From Sphingosinicella sp. BN140058 (GTDB lineage Bacteria; Pseudomonadota; Alphaproteobacteria; Sphingomonadales; Sphingomonadaceae), in NCBI RefSeq assembly GCF_004135585.1, contig NZ_CP035501.1, positions 669,001-733,000 of the forward strand: a stretch of 64,000 nt of DNA, given 5' to 3'. The notes under the pieces are model-generated. The model did not search any database, was not told where the DNA came from, and saw only the letters and a program-made list of their open reading frames with translations. The translations under genes and the position numbers were made by a program. Shown one piece after another: positions 45,743 to 55,739 of the stretch (position 1 is its first letter; each line of letters starts with the position of its first letter).

Positions 45743-47092
45743 ATGGCCAGCAATCTCTTCCGCGCCTTCGGCCTCGTCAGCGCCATCGCCATCATCCCCG
45801 CCGCGACCGCGGCCTTCGCCTCGGCCGAGGCGGACAGCATGCGCGAATTCGACGAGTTCATGAGCGTCTTCAACCGCGTTCGGGCCGATTATGTCGAGAA
45901 GGTCGACGACAAGACGCTGCTGCGCGGCGCGATCGACGGGATGCTCGCCAGCCTCGATCCGCACAGCTCCTACCTGGATCAAAAGGGCTACCAGTCGCTG
46001 ATGACGACCACCGAGGGCGAGTATGGCGGCCTCGGCCTCAACGTCACGCTGGAGGACGGCGTCGTCAAGATCGTTGCCCCGATCGAGGATTCGCCGGGCT
46101 TCAAGGCCGGTCTGAAGGCGGGCGACTATATCACCCATCTGAACGGCAAGCTGATCTATGGCGGCGCGCTGGACGAAGCGGTTGACCAGATGCGCGGAGC
46201 GCCGGGCACCACGATCAAGATCACCATCCTGCGCCCCGGCCGAGACAAGCCGTTCGACGTCACCCTCACCCGCGCCAAGATCGAGCTTCCCGCGGTCAAA
46301 TGGGAAGTGAAGGACCGGGTCGGGATCATCAACGTCAACACGTTCAGCCGCACGACCACGACGGAGACGCTCGCGGCGATCGCAGCGATCGACAAGTCGC
46401 TCGGCGGGCCGCCGACGGGTTACATCGTCGATCTTCGATCCAATCCGGGCGGCCTGCTCGATCAGGCGGTCGGATTGTCCGACGTGTTCCTGGAGCGCGG
46501 CGAAGTGGTTTCGCAGCGTGGGCGCCAGAAGAACGACATCGAGCGTTATTATGCGGAGCCGGGCGATGCCACACGCGGCCGGCCGATCGTGGTGCTGGTC
46601 GATTCCGGCAGCGCGTCCGCGGCCGAGATCGTTGCGGCGGCGCTTCAGGACCATCATCGCGCGATCGTGATGGGCGAGCGCAGCTTCGGCAAGGGCTCGG
46701 TGCAGACCCTGCTTCCGCTCAGCAAGGACACCGCGCTTCGGCTGACGACGGCGCGCTATTACACCCCATCGGGGCGATCGGTGCAGGAGGGCGGCATCGT
46801 TCCGGACATCGAAGTGCCGCAGCTCTCCGATCCCGACTACAAGTCCCGTCCGCGCCTGCGCGAGGCGGATCTGCGGCGCCACCTGATCAACGAAGTGAAG
46901 GTCGATGAAAGCGTCGTCCAGGATGACGGCAAGCCGGATCCGCGCTTCAGCGCAACGCCGGAGGAGCTGAAGAAGAAGGGCATCGACGACTTCCAGCTCC
47001 ATTATGCGGTGCAGACGATCGCGCGTCTTGCGGGGCCGCGCACCGCCACGGCATCCGCCGCGGGAGCGGCGCCGAAGGGCGGCACGCGTTGA
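45743..47092 (+). CDS. ctpA: C-terminal processing peptidase, S41 family
   Basis: 449 residues: signal peptide, an N-terminal helical region, PDZ domain (about 85-170, GLGLNVTLEDGVVKIVAP), and an S41 protease domain with the catalytic Ser in VDSGSASAAEI (about 290) and Lys in SFGKGSVQ (about 316). It trims the C-terminus of periplasmic proteins, often peptidoglycan hydrolase regulators. The extended C-terminal tail is Ala/Gly-rich. Confidence 0.95.
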   Translation: MASNLFRAFGLVSAIAIIPAATAAFASAEADSMREFDEFMSVFNRVRADYVEKVDDKTLLRGAIDGMLASLDPHSSYLDQKGYQSLMTTTEGEYGGLGLNVTLEDGVVKIVAPIEDSPGFKAGLKAGDYITHLNGKLIYGGALDEAVDQMRGAPGTTIKITILRPGRDKPFDVTLTRAKIELPAVKWEVKDRVGIINVNTFSRTTTTETLAAIAAIDKSLGGPPTGYIVDLRSNPGGLLDQAVGLSDVFLERGEVVSQRGRQKNDIERYYAEPGDATRGRPIVVLVDSGSASAAEIVAAALQDHHRAIVMGERSFGKGSVQTLLPLSKDTALRLTTARYYTPSGRSVQEGGIVPDIEVPQLSDPDYKSRPRLREADLRRHLINEVKVDESVVQDDGKPDPRFSATPEELKKKGIDDFQLHYAVQTIARLAGPRTATASAAGAAPKGGTR

Positions 47093-47117
47093 TCGGAGCC
47101 GCCGAGGGCAAGGGCCG

Positions 47118-47606
47118 GTGACGAATCTCGTTCGGGCGAAGCTGCTTGCCGTCCTGGTTCCCGCTGCGCTGCTCGCCGGCGCCTACGGCTCGGAGATCTG
47201 GGGCGGGCTATACCCCTGCGAGATGTGCTGGTGGCAGCGTTACGCCCATTTCGCCGCCCTGGCCCTGGCGGTGCTCGCCTGGGCCGGCGGGCGCTTGCCC
47301 GATGGCGGGAGGGCTCTCGTTGGGCTCGCCGCCCTCGCCATCCTGACCAGCGGCGGCATCGGCGCCTATCATGCCGGGGTGGAGGCGGGCGTGTTCGAGG
47401 GCTTCACCCAGTGCACGTCGTCCGGCGGCGGCGGGTCTCCCGCCGACATGCTGAAGAGCATCCTGGAGGCGCCGCTGATCCGCTGCGATCAGGTGCAGTT
47501 CGAATTCCTCGGCATCTCGATGGCGGGGTGGAACGCGATCCTGTCGATCGGGTTCGGCTTAGTGATATTGTGGCTGAGCTTCACCAGGGCTCGGAGGAGC
47601 GCATGA
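47118..47606 (+). CDS. dsbB: DsbB-like disulfide bond formation protein
   Basis: 162 residues from a GTG. Four membrane segments; the first periplasmic pair is PCEMC (about 34-38), the second pair is C98 (FTQC) and C122 (LIRC). It would reoxidise DsbA and pass electrons to quinone. Its stop overlaps the start of coq7 by four bases, linking it to ubiquinone synthesis. Confidence 0.9.
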   Translation: MTNLVRAKLLAVLVPAALLAGAYGSEIWGGLYPCEMCWWQRYAHFAALALAVLAWAGGRLPDGGRALVGLAALAILTSGGIGAYHAGVEAGVFEGFTQCTSSGGGGSPADMLKSILEAPLIRCDQVQFEFLGISMAGWNAILSIGFGLVILWLSFTRARRSA

Positions 47607-48178
47607 GCGACACGCAGACAAGCGCCGACGTCACGATCGCGTTGCGGCCGAAATGGCGGCCGGGTGACAAGCGGCCCGACATCGACTCGATGATCCGGGT
47701 CGATCAGGCCGGAGAATATGGCGCAACTCGAATCTATGCCGGCCAGCTCGCCGTGCTCGGCCCCCATCCCGCTGCCCGCGCGATTGCGCGCATGGAGAGC
47801 CAGGAGCGGCACCATCTGCGCACGTTCGACGACATGATGATCGAGCGGGGCGTCCGGCCGACCCTGATCCAGCCGTTCTGGAACGTCGCGGGCCACGCGC
47901 TCGGCGCCGTCACCGCTTTTCTGGGCCCGAGCGCCGCGATGGCGTGCACCGCTGCCGTCGAAACGGAGATCGACAAACATTATGAGGACCAGGTGCGCAG
48001 CCTGGGCGTCGACGAGCCGGATCTGTCCGCAACCATCCGCACGTTCCAGGCCGAAGAGCTCGAGCATCGCGACACCGCGCTTGCCGCCGGTGCCGAAGAC
48101 ACGTTCGGCTACCCGGTCCTCTCCACTCTGATCCGCGCCGGCTGCCGCGTCGCGATCGCGCTTTCGAAAAGGATCTGA
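47603..48178 (+). CDS. coq7: Demethoxyubiquinone hydroxylase
   Basis: 191 residues. The di-iron carboxylate ligands are seen as AGEYGATRIYAGQ (first E), MESQERHH (ExxH), VETEIDKHY (E) and AEELEHRDTA (ExxH). It hydroxylates demethoxyubiquinone in the last stages of ubiquinone synthesis. ATGA overlap with the DsbB gene. Confidence 0.95.
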   Translation: MSDTQTSADVTIALRPKWRPGDKRPDIDSMIRVDQAGEYGATRIYAGQLAVLGPHPAARAIARMESQERHHLRTFDDMMIERGVRPTLIQPFWNVAGHALGAVTAFLGPSAAMACTAAVETEIDKHYEDQVRSLGVDEPDLSATIRTFQAEELEHRDTALAAGAEDTFGYPVLSTLIRAGCRVAIALSKRI

Positions 48179-48179
48179 C

Positions 48180-48665
48180 ATGAAGCTTCTCCTTGCCGCC
48201 GCCGCCCTCACCGCCCTTGCGGCGCCTGCCGCCGCGCAGACGCAAGCCGCCCCGCCCGCAGCGGGAAGCGAGCGCATCAATCAGCTCATCGTCTATGGCG
48301 ACGATCCCTGCCCGCAGAGCTCGGAGGAGCAGATCAACGTCTGCGCCCGCAAGCCCGAAAGCGAGCGCTATCGCATTCCCGAGGCGCTGCGCGGCGATCC
48401 CAACGATCCCGCCAATCAGGCCTGGGCGAGCAAGGCGACCGAACTGCAATATGTCGGCCGCTCCGGCATCGGCAGCTGCTCGACGGTCGGTCCCGGCGGC
48501 ATGATCGGCTGCTTCAACGACATCGTCCGCCAGGCCCGGGCCGAGCGTGCCGGCCGGGACGAGGTCAATTGGAACCGGCTGATCGAGGAGGCTCGCCAGG
48601 AACGGCTTGGGCGGATCGACGCCGAAGCGGCGGCTGTGGAAGCGGAACAGAACCCGCCCAAGTAG
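48180..48665 (+). CDS. Secreted hypothetical protein, paralogue 1
   Basis: 161 residues with a signal peptide (KLLLAAAALTALAAPAAAQ). The mature part shares a motif set with the next gene: LIVYGDDPCP, CARKPESERYRIPEALR, WASKATELQYVGRSGIGSC and STVGPGGMIGC. Four cysteines in all suggest two disulfides. It starts two bases after coq7 and is probably in that operon. Function unknown. Confidence 0.75.
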   Translation: MKLLLAAAALTALAAPAAAQTQAAPPAAGSERINQLIVYGDDPCPQSSEEQINVCARKPESERYRIPEALRGDPNDPANQAWASKATELQYVGRSGIGSCSTVGPGGMIGCFNDIVRQARAERAGRDEVNWNRLIEEARQERLGRIDAEAAAVEAEQNPPK

Positions 48666-48732
48666 GGCCGGCACGCCGGAACAAAGCACCGGACCGAGCC
48701 TTCTGTTCGCAAGACTTGAACAGGAGGCCATC

Positions 48733-49134
48733 ATGAAAGCCGCCCTTGCGACATTGGTCATCGCCGGCTCCACCTTGCTTTCCGCCGCGCCGGCGACGGC
48801 GCAAACCGCACCTTCGACGGCGGAGCGGATCCGCCGCGTGGTCGTCTACGGCAACGAGCGCTGTCCGCGCGGCAGCGACGGCGAAGTGGTGATCTGCGCG
48901 CGCCGCCCGAGCGGCGAGCGTTATCGCATACCGGAACAGTTCCGCGACGACGCCACCGCCGACGATCCGGCCAGCACGAGCTGGGCTGCCCAGGCCGAGA
49001 GCCTGGAATTCCTTGGGCGCACCGGCATTCAAAGCTGCTCGACGGTCGGCCCCGGCGGGGCGAGCGGCTGTCAGATGCAGCTGATCAACAGCGCGCGCGC
49101 AGAGCGTCAGGCCGGAACCGCACAGCCGCGCTAA
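48733..49134 (+). CDS. Secreted hypothetical protein, paralogue 2
   Basis: 133 residues, start preceded by GAACAGGAGG. Signal peptide to about residue 24, then the same ordered motifs as its neighbour: VVVYGNERCP, CARRPSGERYRIPEQFR, WAAQAESLEFLGRTGIQSC and STVGPGGASGC. It lacks the C-terminal Glu/Arg-rich extension of paralogue 1. A tandem duplication is the simplest explanation. Confidence 0.75.
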   Translation: MKAALATLVIAGSTLLSAAPATAQTAPSTAERIRRVVVYGNERCPRGSDGEVVICARRPSGERYRIPEQFRDDATADDPASTSWAAQAESLEFLGRTGIQSCSTVGPGGASGCQMQLINSARAERQAGTAQPR

Positions 49135-49141
49135 CCTGCGC

Positions 49142-50893
49142 TCATCCCTTCTCGGCAGCGATCCAGGCATCGACTTGCGCCTCAAGGACGTCGAGCGGGA
49201 CCGATCCCTGCAGCAGAACGGCATCGTGGAAGCGCCGCAGATCGAATTTCGGGCCGAGCGCGGTCTCGGCCCGCTTGCGCAGCTCGCGGATCTTGAGCTC
49301 GCCGATCTTGTAGCCGAGCGCCTGTCCCGGCCAGCTGATGTAGCGATTGACCTCCGCATCGATGTTCGCAGCGGAGAGCGCCGTATTCTCGCGCATGTAG
49401 GCGACCGCCCGTGCCTTGTCCCAGCCCTTGGCGTGAATGCCGGTATCGACCACCAGGCGCGCGGCCCGCCACGCCTGGTAGGAGAGCTGGCCCATCTTCC
49501 TGGCGGGCGTGTCGTAGAGACCCATCTCCTCGCCGAGGCTCTCCGCATACAGCCCCCAACCCTCGGTGAAGGCGGTGAAGAAGGTGAAGTGGCGCCGGAA
49601 GGGCGGCAGATCGATCTCCTGCTGGAGCGCGATCTGGTGGTGATGGCCGGGCACGGCTTCGTGGAGCGTCAGCGCCGGTATTTCCCAAAACGGGCGTTGA
49701 TCAAGCTTCGAGGTGTTGACGTAATAGGTGCCGGCGAGGCCGCTCTCCGGAGCGCCCTGGCCGTAATAAGCGGTGGTCGTGCCTTCCGCGGTTTCCGGCG
49801 GGATCTCGCGAATGCCGTAAGGGAGGCGTGGCAGCGTCCGGAACAAGCCCGGCATCTTGCCGTCGATCGTCTTTGCGACACGGGCACTCGCCCGGAGCAG
49901 CTCTTCCGGGCTTTTGGCATAATGCGCGGGATTCGTGCGAAGGTCCTCGATGAACGCAGCCCTTGAAGCGAAACCGGCTTCCTTCGCGACTTTCTCCATC
50001 TCGGCGTTGATGCGTGCCGATTCGCGGAGGCCGATCGCATGAATCTGGTCCGGCGTCAGGCTGGTGGTCGTCTCCTGCCGCACCCGGAACGCATAATAGT
50101 CCCGGCCGCCGGGCTGCGCCGAGATGCTGTCGGACTTGGCACATTTGGGCGCGTAACTGGCCCGGTAGAAAGCGGCGTGCTTCGCATAAGCTGGGTTGAG
50201 AACGTCGCGGATGACACGCTGCGCGCGACTCTGCAGCGCCTGCCACTCGGCCTCGCTTGCATCGGCGGGGCGCGCGCCCGCAAACGGCTCGTAGAAGCGC
50301 GACTGGGCCGGATCCTCCGCAATCACCCCGGTGATCGACTTCTCGGAGTTGCCGAGCACCGAGCAGGGCAACACGTAGCCGCCGCGCACCGCCTGCGCCG
50401 TGATCTTCAGCGCTTCGTCGTTCATCGCCGGATAGAGTTCGAGGCGCTTCAGGTAGCTTTCGTAATCGGCCTTGGTGCGGAACGGCAGCCCGCTGGCGAG
50501 ACCGGCGAAGTTCTGATGCCAGCCGGCATAGGTGGTGAACAGCATCTGTCGCTGTCCGAACCGGTTCGCTTCGATGCTTTCGGCAAGCGCGCGTCTCAGG
50601 ATTGCGCGGCTGGTGCGCTCGCCGGGCGTCAGGCCGGCCTCCCCGATCGCGTCGAGCCGCTTGAGGAAAACCTGCGCCTCGGCCGCGCGGCGATCCGCGG
50701 CCGCGAGGCTGAGATCTTCGATCCTGTCGTCGTAATCGCGGACGCCGAGCGACGTCGCATAAGTCGGGCTCTCGCGCAGCAGCCAGGCATAATGATCATC
50801 GAGCAACTGGCGGAAGTCATCGGACGGCGTAGCCGCGACCGGGGCCGCCGAAGCCAGGGCTGCGGCAAGGAAGAGTGCGGCGAAACGAGGCAT
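49142..50893 (-). CDS. DUF885 family secreted protein
   Basis: 583 residues with signal peptide. The gluzincin-like motif HEAVPGHHHQ (about 409-418) and the following TEGWGLYAESLGEEMG are the defining parts of DUF885, a family of putative zinc metallopeptidases related to M32. It likely cleaves peptides in the periplasm or outside; substrate not known. GGAGA lies 8 bases before the ATG. Confidence 0.92.
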   Translation of the reverse strand: MPRFAALFLAAALASAAPVAATPSDDFRQLLDDHYAWLLRESPTYATSLGVRDYDDRIEDLSLAAADRRAAEAQVFLKRLDAIGEAGLTPGERTSRAILRRALAESIEANRFGQRQMLFTTYAGWHQNFAGLASGLPFRTKADYESYLKRLELYPAMNDEALKITAQAVRGGYVLPCSVLGNSEKSITGVIAEDPAQSRFYEPFAGARPADASEAEWQALQSRAQRVIRDVLNPAYAKHAAFYRASYAPKCAKSDSISAQPGGRDYYAFRVRQETTTSLTPDQIHAIGLRESARINAEMEKVAKEAGFASRAAFIEDLRTNPAHYAKSPEELLRASARVAKTIDGKMPGLFRTLPRLPYGIREIPPETAEGTTTAYYGQGAPESGLAGTYYVNTSKLDQRPFWEIPALTLHEAVPGHHHQIALQQEIDLPPFRRHFTFFTAFTEGWGLYAESLGEEMGLYDTPARKMGQLSYQAWRAARLVVDTGIHAKGWDKARAVAYMRENTALSAANIDAEVNRYISWPGQALGYKIGELKIRELRKRAETALGPKFDLRRFHDAVLLQGSVPLDVLEAQVDAWIAAEKG

Positions 50894-51010
50894 TCAGTGT
50901 CTCCGGCCAGTGCGCGTTCGCACTTCTAGCCAGATGCCCACGGCTTGCGGAAGCGAAACGTTCCGGCGGATCGCCCGTTGCCTTCCCGCACCATCATGGG
51001 AGACAGCAAG

Positions 51011-51223
51011 ATGAGCGACAACGTCTACAAGATCGTCGAAATCGTCGGCAGCTCGCCGACCGGGATCGAGGACGCGATCGAGAAGGCGATCGCGCGCGCG
51101 GCATCGACCTTGCGCGACATTCGCTGGTTCGAGGTCAAGGAGACTCGCGGCCATGTCGAAGACGGCCGCGTCGCCCATTATCAGGTGACGCTGCGGATCG
51201 GCTTCACCCTGGACGACGGCTGA
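51011..51223 (+). CDS. Dodecin (flavin-binding)
   Basis: 70 residues. [40 protein letters not shown] and [14 protein letters not shown] are the full dodecin pattern, including the flavin-stacking Trp (residue about 39). Twelve subunits form a hollow sphere that stores riboflavin-type compounds. The start with GGGAGA seven bases upstream is preferred over an ATG 15 bases before. Confidence 0.93.
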   Translation: MSDNVYKIVEIVGSSPTGIEDAIEKAIARAASTLRDIRWFEVKETRGHVEDGRVAHYQVTLRIGFTLDDG

Positions 51224-51247
51224 TCGCGAAGGCGGCGTGCGGTCCCC

Positions 51248-51847
51248 TCAGCGGGTGCCGCGCGCCAGTTCGGCGTCGAGCTCCGACTGCCAGGCGTCGG
51301 GATTGCGGCCGAGCGCCAGCGCTTCGGATGCCGAGGCGGGCATCGCATCGACGACGTGGACCGAGGCGCCGAGGCTGGTCGCCTGATAGAGCTTGCGCGC
51401 GAAGGCCATCGGCAGGCGCACGCAGCCGTGCGACGCGGCATAGCCCGGGATCTTGCCTGCATGGAGCGCGACGCCGTCCCAGGTCAGGCGCTGCATGAAC
51501 GGCATCGGCGCATCGTCGTAGAGATTGGAGCGGTGATCCACCTTCTTCTGCAGGATCTGGAAGGTACCGGTCGGCGTGTCGTAACCGGGCGCGCCGGTGG
51601 AGACGGTAGACACACCGATCAGCGTGCCGCCGCGAAAGACGTAAGCGGTCTGCAGCGGCAGGCTGACGACGATCTCGACAGAACCCGACGATGCAAGCTC
51701 CGGCCGCCAGACATAATGGCCCGGATCCAGCGCCAATGCTTCCGTTTCAAGTGGTGATTGTTCCTGCGACAAAGCAGGCGAAAGCGGCGCCAGGCCAAGA
51801 AGCAGGGCACATACGGCCCCACGGACGAACGAACGCTGTCCGCGCAT
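51248..51847 (-). CDS. L,D-transpeptidase (YkuD family)
   Basis: 199 residues with signal peptide (cleavage about 28). The YkuD catalytic block is ALHAGKIPGYAASHGCVRLP with the nucleophilic Cys in HGCVR. It forms 3-3 cross-links in peptidoglycan or attaches proteins to it. Converges with the dodecin gene, 24 bases between stops. Confidence 0.93.
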   Translation of the reverse strand: MRGQRSFVRGAVCALLLGLAPLSPALSQEQSPLETEALALDPGHYVWRPELASSGSVEIVVSLPLQTAYVFRGGTLIGVSTVSTGAPGYDTPTGTFQILQKKVDHRSNLYDDAPMPFMQRLTWDGVALHAGKIPGYAASHGCVRLPMAFARKLYQATSLGASVHVVDAMPASASEALALGRNPDAWQSELDAELARGTR

Positions 51848-52038
51848 CACCAGATACTCCACGCTAATGACTTGAAGACGATCGTCACCATGCAGCGAAG
51901 CCGCCGGATCGGATTTCCTAACCTGCAGCAAGAACGTGGATCGGCGCACTTTGTTGCGCCGCATTGGGATTTTACTTGACAGATGGAATGTGAACGCCAG
52001 GTCCGGATGGCGCGTCCGAACGATCGAAACGGGTGGTT

Positions 52039-53391
52039 CTAGGCGACCGGGGCCACATCGTCCCCATCGAAGCGCAGCCCCACCGTCAGCAGAGCGCGGA
52101 ACTCGTTATAGCCGCCGCGCCCGGGGAAGAAGGCGTGGAAGAAGAGCCTTGGCTTTCCATCCAGCCCGGGCGCGACCGAAGCGTGGCCCGGCGCTACCCA
52201 GCGCGCGGTCGATTGGAGCAGCGGCTCCGGGCGTTTGCGATAGGGGCCAAGAGGATGATCGGCGACGGCAACGCCGATGCCGTAGGACGGCGTGGTGAAA
52301 TCGTTGCCCGCATAGAAGAGCCAGTAGCGGCCGTTCTGGCGCGTCACCCAGGGCCCCTCGATCAGATGGCCTTCCCATTCGAGATCGTTGGCGAGCACTT
52401 CCGTGCGCGTGCCGATCAGCGACCTGCCGTCGGCGGCGAGCGGTTGGCAATAAACGGGAGTCCGCATCGCCCGCAGGATGGTGTCGGCGCGGCCATGCTC
52501 GCGCAGCACGTGCTGCACCCTGGGCCAGGAGGCGAGTGCCGCCCGGATCAGCGGCTGCATCAGGAAGAAGCGCTCCATTGGACGGCGTCCGTCCGCCCAG
52601 GCCTTGACTGCGGCGGCAAAGGCGGCGGTGCGCCGGTCCTGCTCGGTGGAGAACAGCCGGCCGACCATTTCGGGGTGCTCGCGCAGGAGCCCGGCCAGCG
52701 GCCGCGGCCACAATCCGTTGGTATCCTCCTTCCAGAACAGGAGCGGATGTCCGTCGGCATCGATGAAGATGTGCGCGTCGATCACGCCGCCGCCGAGCAA
52801 GGGGCCGCCGATGTCGACCCACGGGCCCGCGGGATGGCCGCTCTTCGCGAGGCCGATCGAGAGAATGTTGTTGGTGTCCCGGGCGGTGTAGGTCAGCCAA
52901 TATTCGCTGCCTACCCGGGCCATTTCCGGCGCCCAGAAATCCCCGACCTGCACCCCCGCCGCAGCCCAGGGCGGGGTCTCTCCCTCGGCGAAGACGAACC
53001 CGACCGGCTCCCACGCCTCGAGATCGGCGGAGCGCAGGATCGGCATGGCATCGGGCGCGTCGTTCGAGGTCGCGACCAGATAATAGCCCTCGTCGGTCTT
53101 GAGCACGGCCGGATCACCGTAGCCGGAAAGAATCCGGGGCGAGAGATTCTCGCGGATCAGCGGCCGCCACGGCGGCTCGTGACGATCGGCGGGAATCTCC
53201 GCGAACTCCCGCGGCAGCCGGGTGCCGAAGTCCCGAGCCAGTTCTGCGTAGAATTGGACGTAGTGATGCTGTTCGCGTCCCGCGATTCGATACGCGTGCT
53301 CCTCGCCTCCATTCAAGGAGACGACCAGCAGAGTCGCATTCCCGTCTTCGCTGGCCTGGATGTCGAATGCGAACAGGGTCTCGTTGCTCAT
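52039..53391 (-). CDS. Glycoside hydrolase family 43-like protein
   Basis: 450 residues. Five-bladed propeller features: [20 protein letters not shown] with the general base Asp93, [12 protein letters not shown] with the pKa-tuning Asp, and [10 protein letters not shown] with the general acid Glu. This is the GH43/GH117-clan pattern of beta-xylosidases and arabinofuranosidases. No signal peptide is visible, so it would act on imported oligosaccharides. The MSNETLF start is chosen over an upstream extension. Confidence 0.82.
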   Translation of the reverse strand: MSNETLFAFDIQASEDGNATLLVVSLNGGEEHAYRIAGREQHHYVQFYAELARDFGTRLPREFAEIPADRHEPPWRPLIRENLSPRILSGYGDPAVLKTDEGYYLVATSNDAPDAMPILRSADLEAWEPVGFVFAEGETPPWAAAGVQVGDFWAPEMARVGSEYWLTYTARDTNNILSIGLAKSGHPAGPWVDIGGPLLGGGVIDAHIFIDADGHPLLFWKEDTNGLWPRPLAGLLREHPEMVGRLFSTEQDRRTAAFAAAVKAWADGRRPMERFFLMQPLIRAALASWPRVQHVLREHGRADTILRAMRTPVYCQPLAADGRSLIGTRTEVLANDLEWEGHLIEGPWVTRQNGRYWLFYAGNDFTTPSYGIGVAVADHPLGPYRKRPEPLLQSTARWVAPGHASVAPGLDGKPRLFFHAFFPGRGGYNEFRALLTVGLRFDGDDVAPVA

Positions 53392-53850
53392 TGGCAACGC
53401 TTTACAGAAGATTACCGCCAAAGGTGAAGTCCGGATCAGCAATCGACATGGAGCCGCAGGCGCCGCCCACCGCAGCAGTCAGGCGGCTGCGGTGGAGCAT
53501 GATCAACCGTCGGCCGCGTTCGAGCACCCGGCGGGCCCGGGTGCGGCTTCGGCGTGCCCGTGTCGTCTGGGAGGGTGAGAGTGCGCCGGGAACCATGATC
53601 CATGATGCCGTGTCGGAAATTCGATCTGCGCAATCCTGCCGGGGAGTCGGTTGCGGACGTGTTTCAATCCACGCCCGGAAGGCAGCACGCGCTTGCCGTG
53701 ACGGGGCAACGACTGGAGGAAATCCTCGACCTCGCGGCTGCGCGCACCGCTGATTTTCGAACGGAGGAATTCTCTGGCCTGCTGCCGGCTCTGCCCGGAA
53801 GATACGTGCCCTGAAATCAAAGCTGTCCCGTGCATACGCTCTGGGAGAGT
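53392..53850. other. Intergenic stretch of ~460 bases, no gene seen
   Basis: Several short frames cross it on both strands but none looks like a protein. A GTTTCAATCCACGC word at 53661-53674 matches the 5' end of type I-C CRISPR repeats but occurs only once. No terminator with a T-run was recognised. Confidence 0.4.
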
Positions 53851-54609
53851 TCACTCTCCGGGAGCCGGCGAAGGGAGCCGATCACGGCGAAGGACTTGGA
53901 TCATGTGACGCTCGAATGCGCCGAGATCCTGCCGTCCCATGCTCAAAGCCTCCCGGTCGAGCGCAAGTGCAACCCTCCCGCCGCTGAGCAGCACGCCCGC
54001 ATCGCACGACGCGGCAAGCGTCGGCAGATCGTGGAGCGCGGTGACCAGAGTGAGCCCGGCGTCGACACGAGCCCTCAAGGCCAGGCGCAGGTCGTAGGCC
54101 GCGACCGGATCGAGCCAGTTGAAAGGCTCGTCGAGGATTACGAATTCATGACCTGCCGCGAAGGCGCAGGCGATGCTGATGCGCTGACGCATTCCTGCCG
54201 AGCATTCTCCAACCCTGCGGTCGAGCAATGCGTGGATAGCAAGGGCCTCGCCGATGGCGCCGAGCGAACGGAGCGGATCGGTGGCTCCGCGGGCAACCAG
54301 ATCCAGTATCTGGCCTCCAGTGAGGCTGTTGGGCAACGCTTCCCCGGTGGGCGCGAAGCCCGTCCTCTGCGCCCGGCGCATTCGATCGCGGGAGAGATCC
54401 TCGCCACCGATGATGCAGGTACCGCCCGCGAGGTCCAACCGGCCGGAGATCGCGCGGAGCAGGGTCGTCTTTCCGGAACCGTTGGCACCGATGAGGCCGA
54501 ACCAGGTGCCGCGTTCCACCGTCAGCGTCACGTCCTTCACGGCCATTTCCGTGCCGCGGCGGGCGTGAACGTCATGGATCGAGAGCATCGCGGTCACGTC
54601 AGCAGCCAT
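53851..54609 (-). CDS. ABC transporter ATP-binding protein (exporter type)
   Basis: 252 residues. Walker A is GANGSGKTTL (about 41-50), the signature is ECSAGMRQRISIA, Walker B is FVILDEPFNWLD, and the switch His is TALHDLP. The long start at MAADVTAML has a GGCGGAGC upstream and overlaps the permease gene by 16 bases. It pairs with the membrane protein at 54594. Confidence 0.88.
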   Translation of the reverse strand: MAADVTAMLSIHDVHARRGTEMAVKDVTLTVERGTWFGLIGANGSGKTTLLRAISGRLDLAGGTCIIGGEDLSRDRMRRAQRTGFAPTGEALPNSLTGGQILDLVARGATDPLRSLGAIGEALAIHALLDRRVGECSAGMRQRISIACAFAAGHEFVILDEPFNWLDPVAAYDLRLALRARVDAGLTLVTALHDLPTLAASCDAGVLLSGGRVALALDREALSMGRQDLGAFERHMIQVLRRDRLPSPAPGE

Positions 54610-55667
54610 GTGCTCCGCCGAGCCCGTCGGCCGAGCCACAGGAGGCCGGCAGCGGCGGCGAATGGCAGCAGCGGCGGAAGCAGGCCGCCGATGATCATCG
54701 TGCTTCCGATCAGCACCGTCAGCACGATCTCCGCCATGCGCCGCCGAAAGCAACGGTGGGCCATCACCTGTGCCGTCCGCAACACCAGCACGCAAAGACC
54801 CGCTCCTGCCGCGATGGCGGCCAGCGCAGGCAAACCGAGGAGCAACGTCGCGGCCATCAGGAGAGCCAGCGCGATGCCGGCGAAGCGCAGAGCGATGCGG
54901 AGACTGGACCGAAGCCTCCACCCGGCCGCACTCTGGAACTGGATCTCGGATGCGCGGATCGGCGAGACGAGAGCAAGCGTGGTCACGGTGATCCCCGCGA
55001 CAGCGAAGGAGAGCTCGGCCCCCGTGCCGAGGATCACCGGCAGCAACATCAACGCCCCGGCGCCCGAAAGCGAGGCGATTGCCGCGGTGTCGGGACGCGA
55101 GCGCCAGCGCGCCGCGGATCGAGAGCGCCGAAGCCATCGCGCGGCAGAGCGGCGCAGCACGCGTGTAGAAACGCCTGCGGCCTCTGCGCAGAGAAGCCCC
55201 ACAGCATAGCCGGCGACACAATGAGGCAGAAGCAAGGGCTTTCCGAGTGCGACCAGCGCCAGCAGCAACAGCGCGGCAGGAAGATGCCAGGCCAAGCGGT
55301 AGGCAAGCACCTCACGCGGCATCAGCGCCTCCGCGGCAAACAGGCTCTCGCCGGCGAAGAAGTCGAGGCGCCTGCGCACCATCGATGCGATCAGCGCCGC
55401 GCAACTCGCACCGGCGCCGGATACAGCAACCAAGGCCGGCATGGTCGCCGCTGCGCCCAGCCAGTCCACGATCGCCGCTGGAACGACGATGGAGAAGAAA
55501 AGAAGCGGTAGCACGTCCTGCCAGCGTCGGATGATCGTCTTCAGGCCTGCGGCCATGATCATGCGATCATGCCGAACGAGAAGGCTTGCGAACGCGGCGA
55601 TCAAATCCTCCCTCGGCCTGAGAAAGCCGGCGGCACCTGATGTACCCGGCCGAGCAGGTTCGGCCAA
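54594..55667 (-). CDS. ABC exporter membrane subunit
   Basis: 357 residues with about eight hydrophobic segments and an Arg-rich cytoplasmic loop (170-195, with repeated RRSAARW units). The pattern of an N-terminal amphipathic helix before the first membrane helix suits ABC-2-like exporters. The first residues (MAEPARPGTSG) could be replaced by an internal Met (RMIMAAGLKT). Substrate unknown. Confidence 0.7.
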   Translation of the reverse strand: MAEPARPGTSGAAGFLRPREDLIAAFASLLVRHDRMIMAAGLKTIIRRWQDVLPLLFFSIVVPAAIVDWLGAAATMPALVAVSGAGASCAALIASMVRRRLDFFAGESLFAAEALMPREVLAYRLAWHLPAALLLLALVALGKPLLLPHCVAGYAVGLLCAEAAGVSTRVLRRSAARWLRRSRSAARWRSRPDTAAIASLSGAGALMLLPVILGTGAELSFAVAGITVTTLALVSPIRASEIQFQSAAGWRLRSSLRIALRFAGIALALLMAATLLLGLPALAAIAAGAGLCVLVLRTAQVMAHRCFRRRMAEIVLTVLIGSTMIIGGLLPPLLPFAAAAGLLWLGRRARRSTWLLT

Positions 55668-55739
55668 GTTAGGTTTGATCGACCTGCCGTTGAGCCAAGG
55701 GCCCGCCTTTTCGTGGGAAGGCCGCCGCGGCGTCAGCCG

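Noticed and set aside
53661..53713. GTTTCAATCCACGC word resembling a type I-C CRISPR repeat, followed by a CCGTGACGGGG stretch
   Set aside because: It occurs only once, with no regularly spaced second copy and no cas genes nearby; a chance match or a lone relic cannot be told apart.
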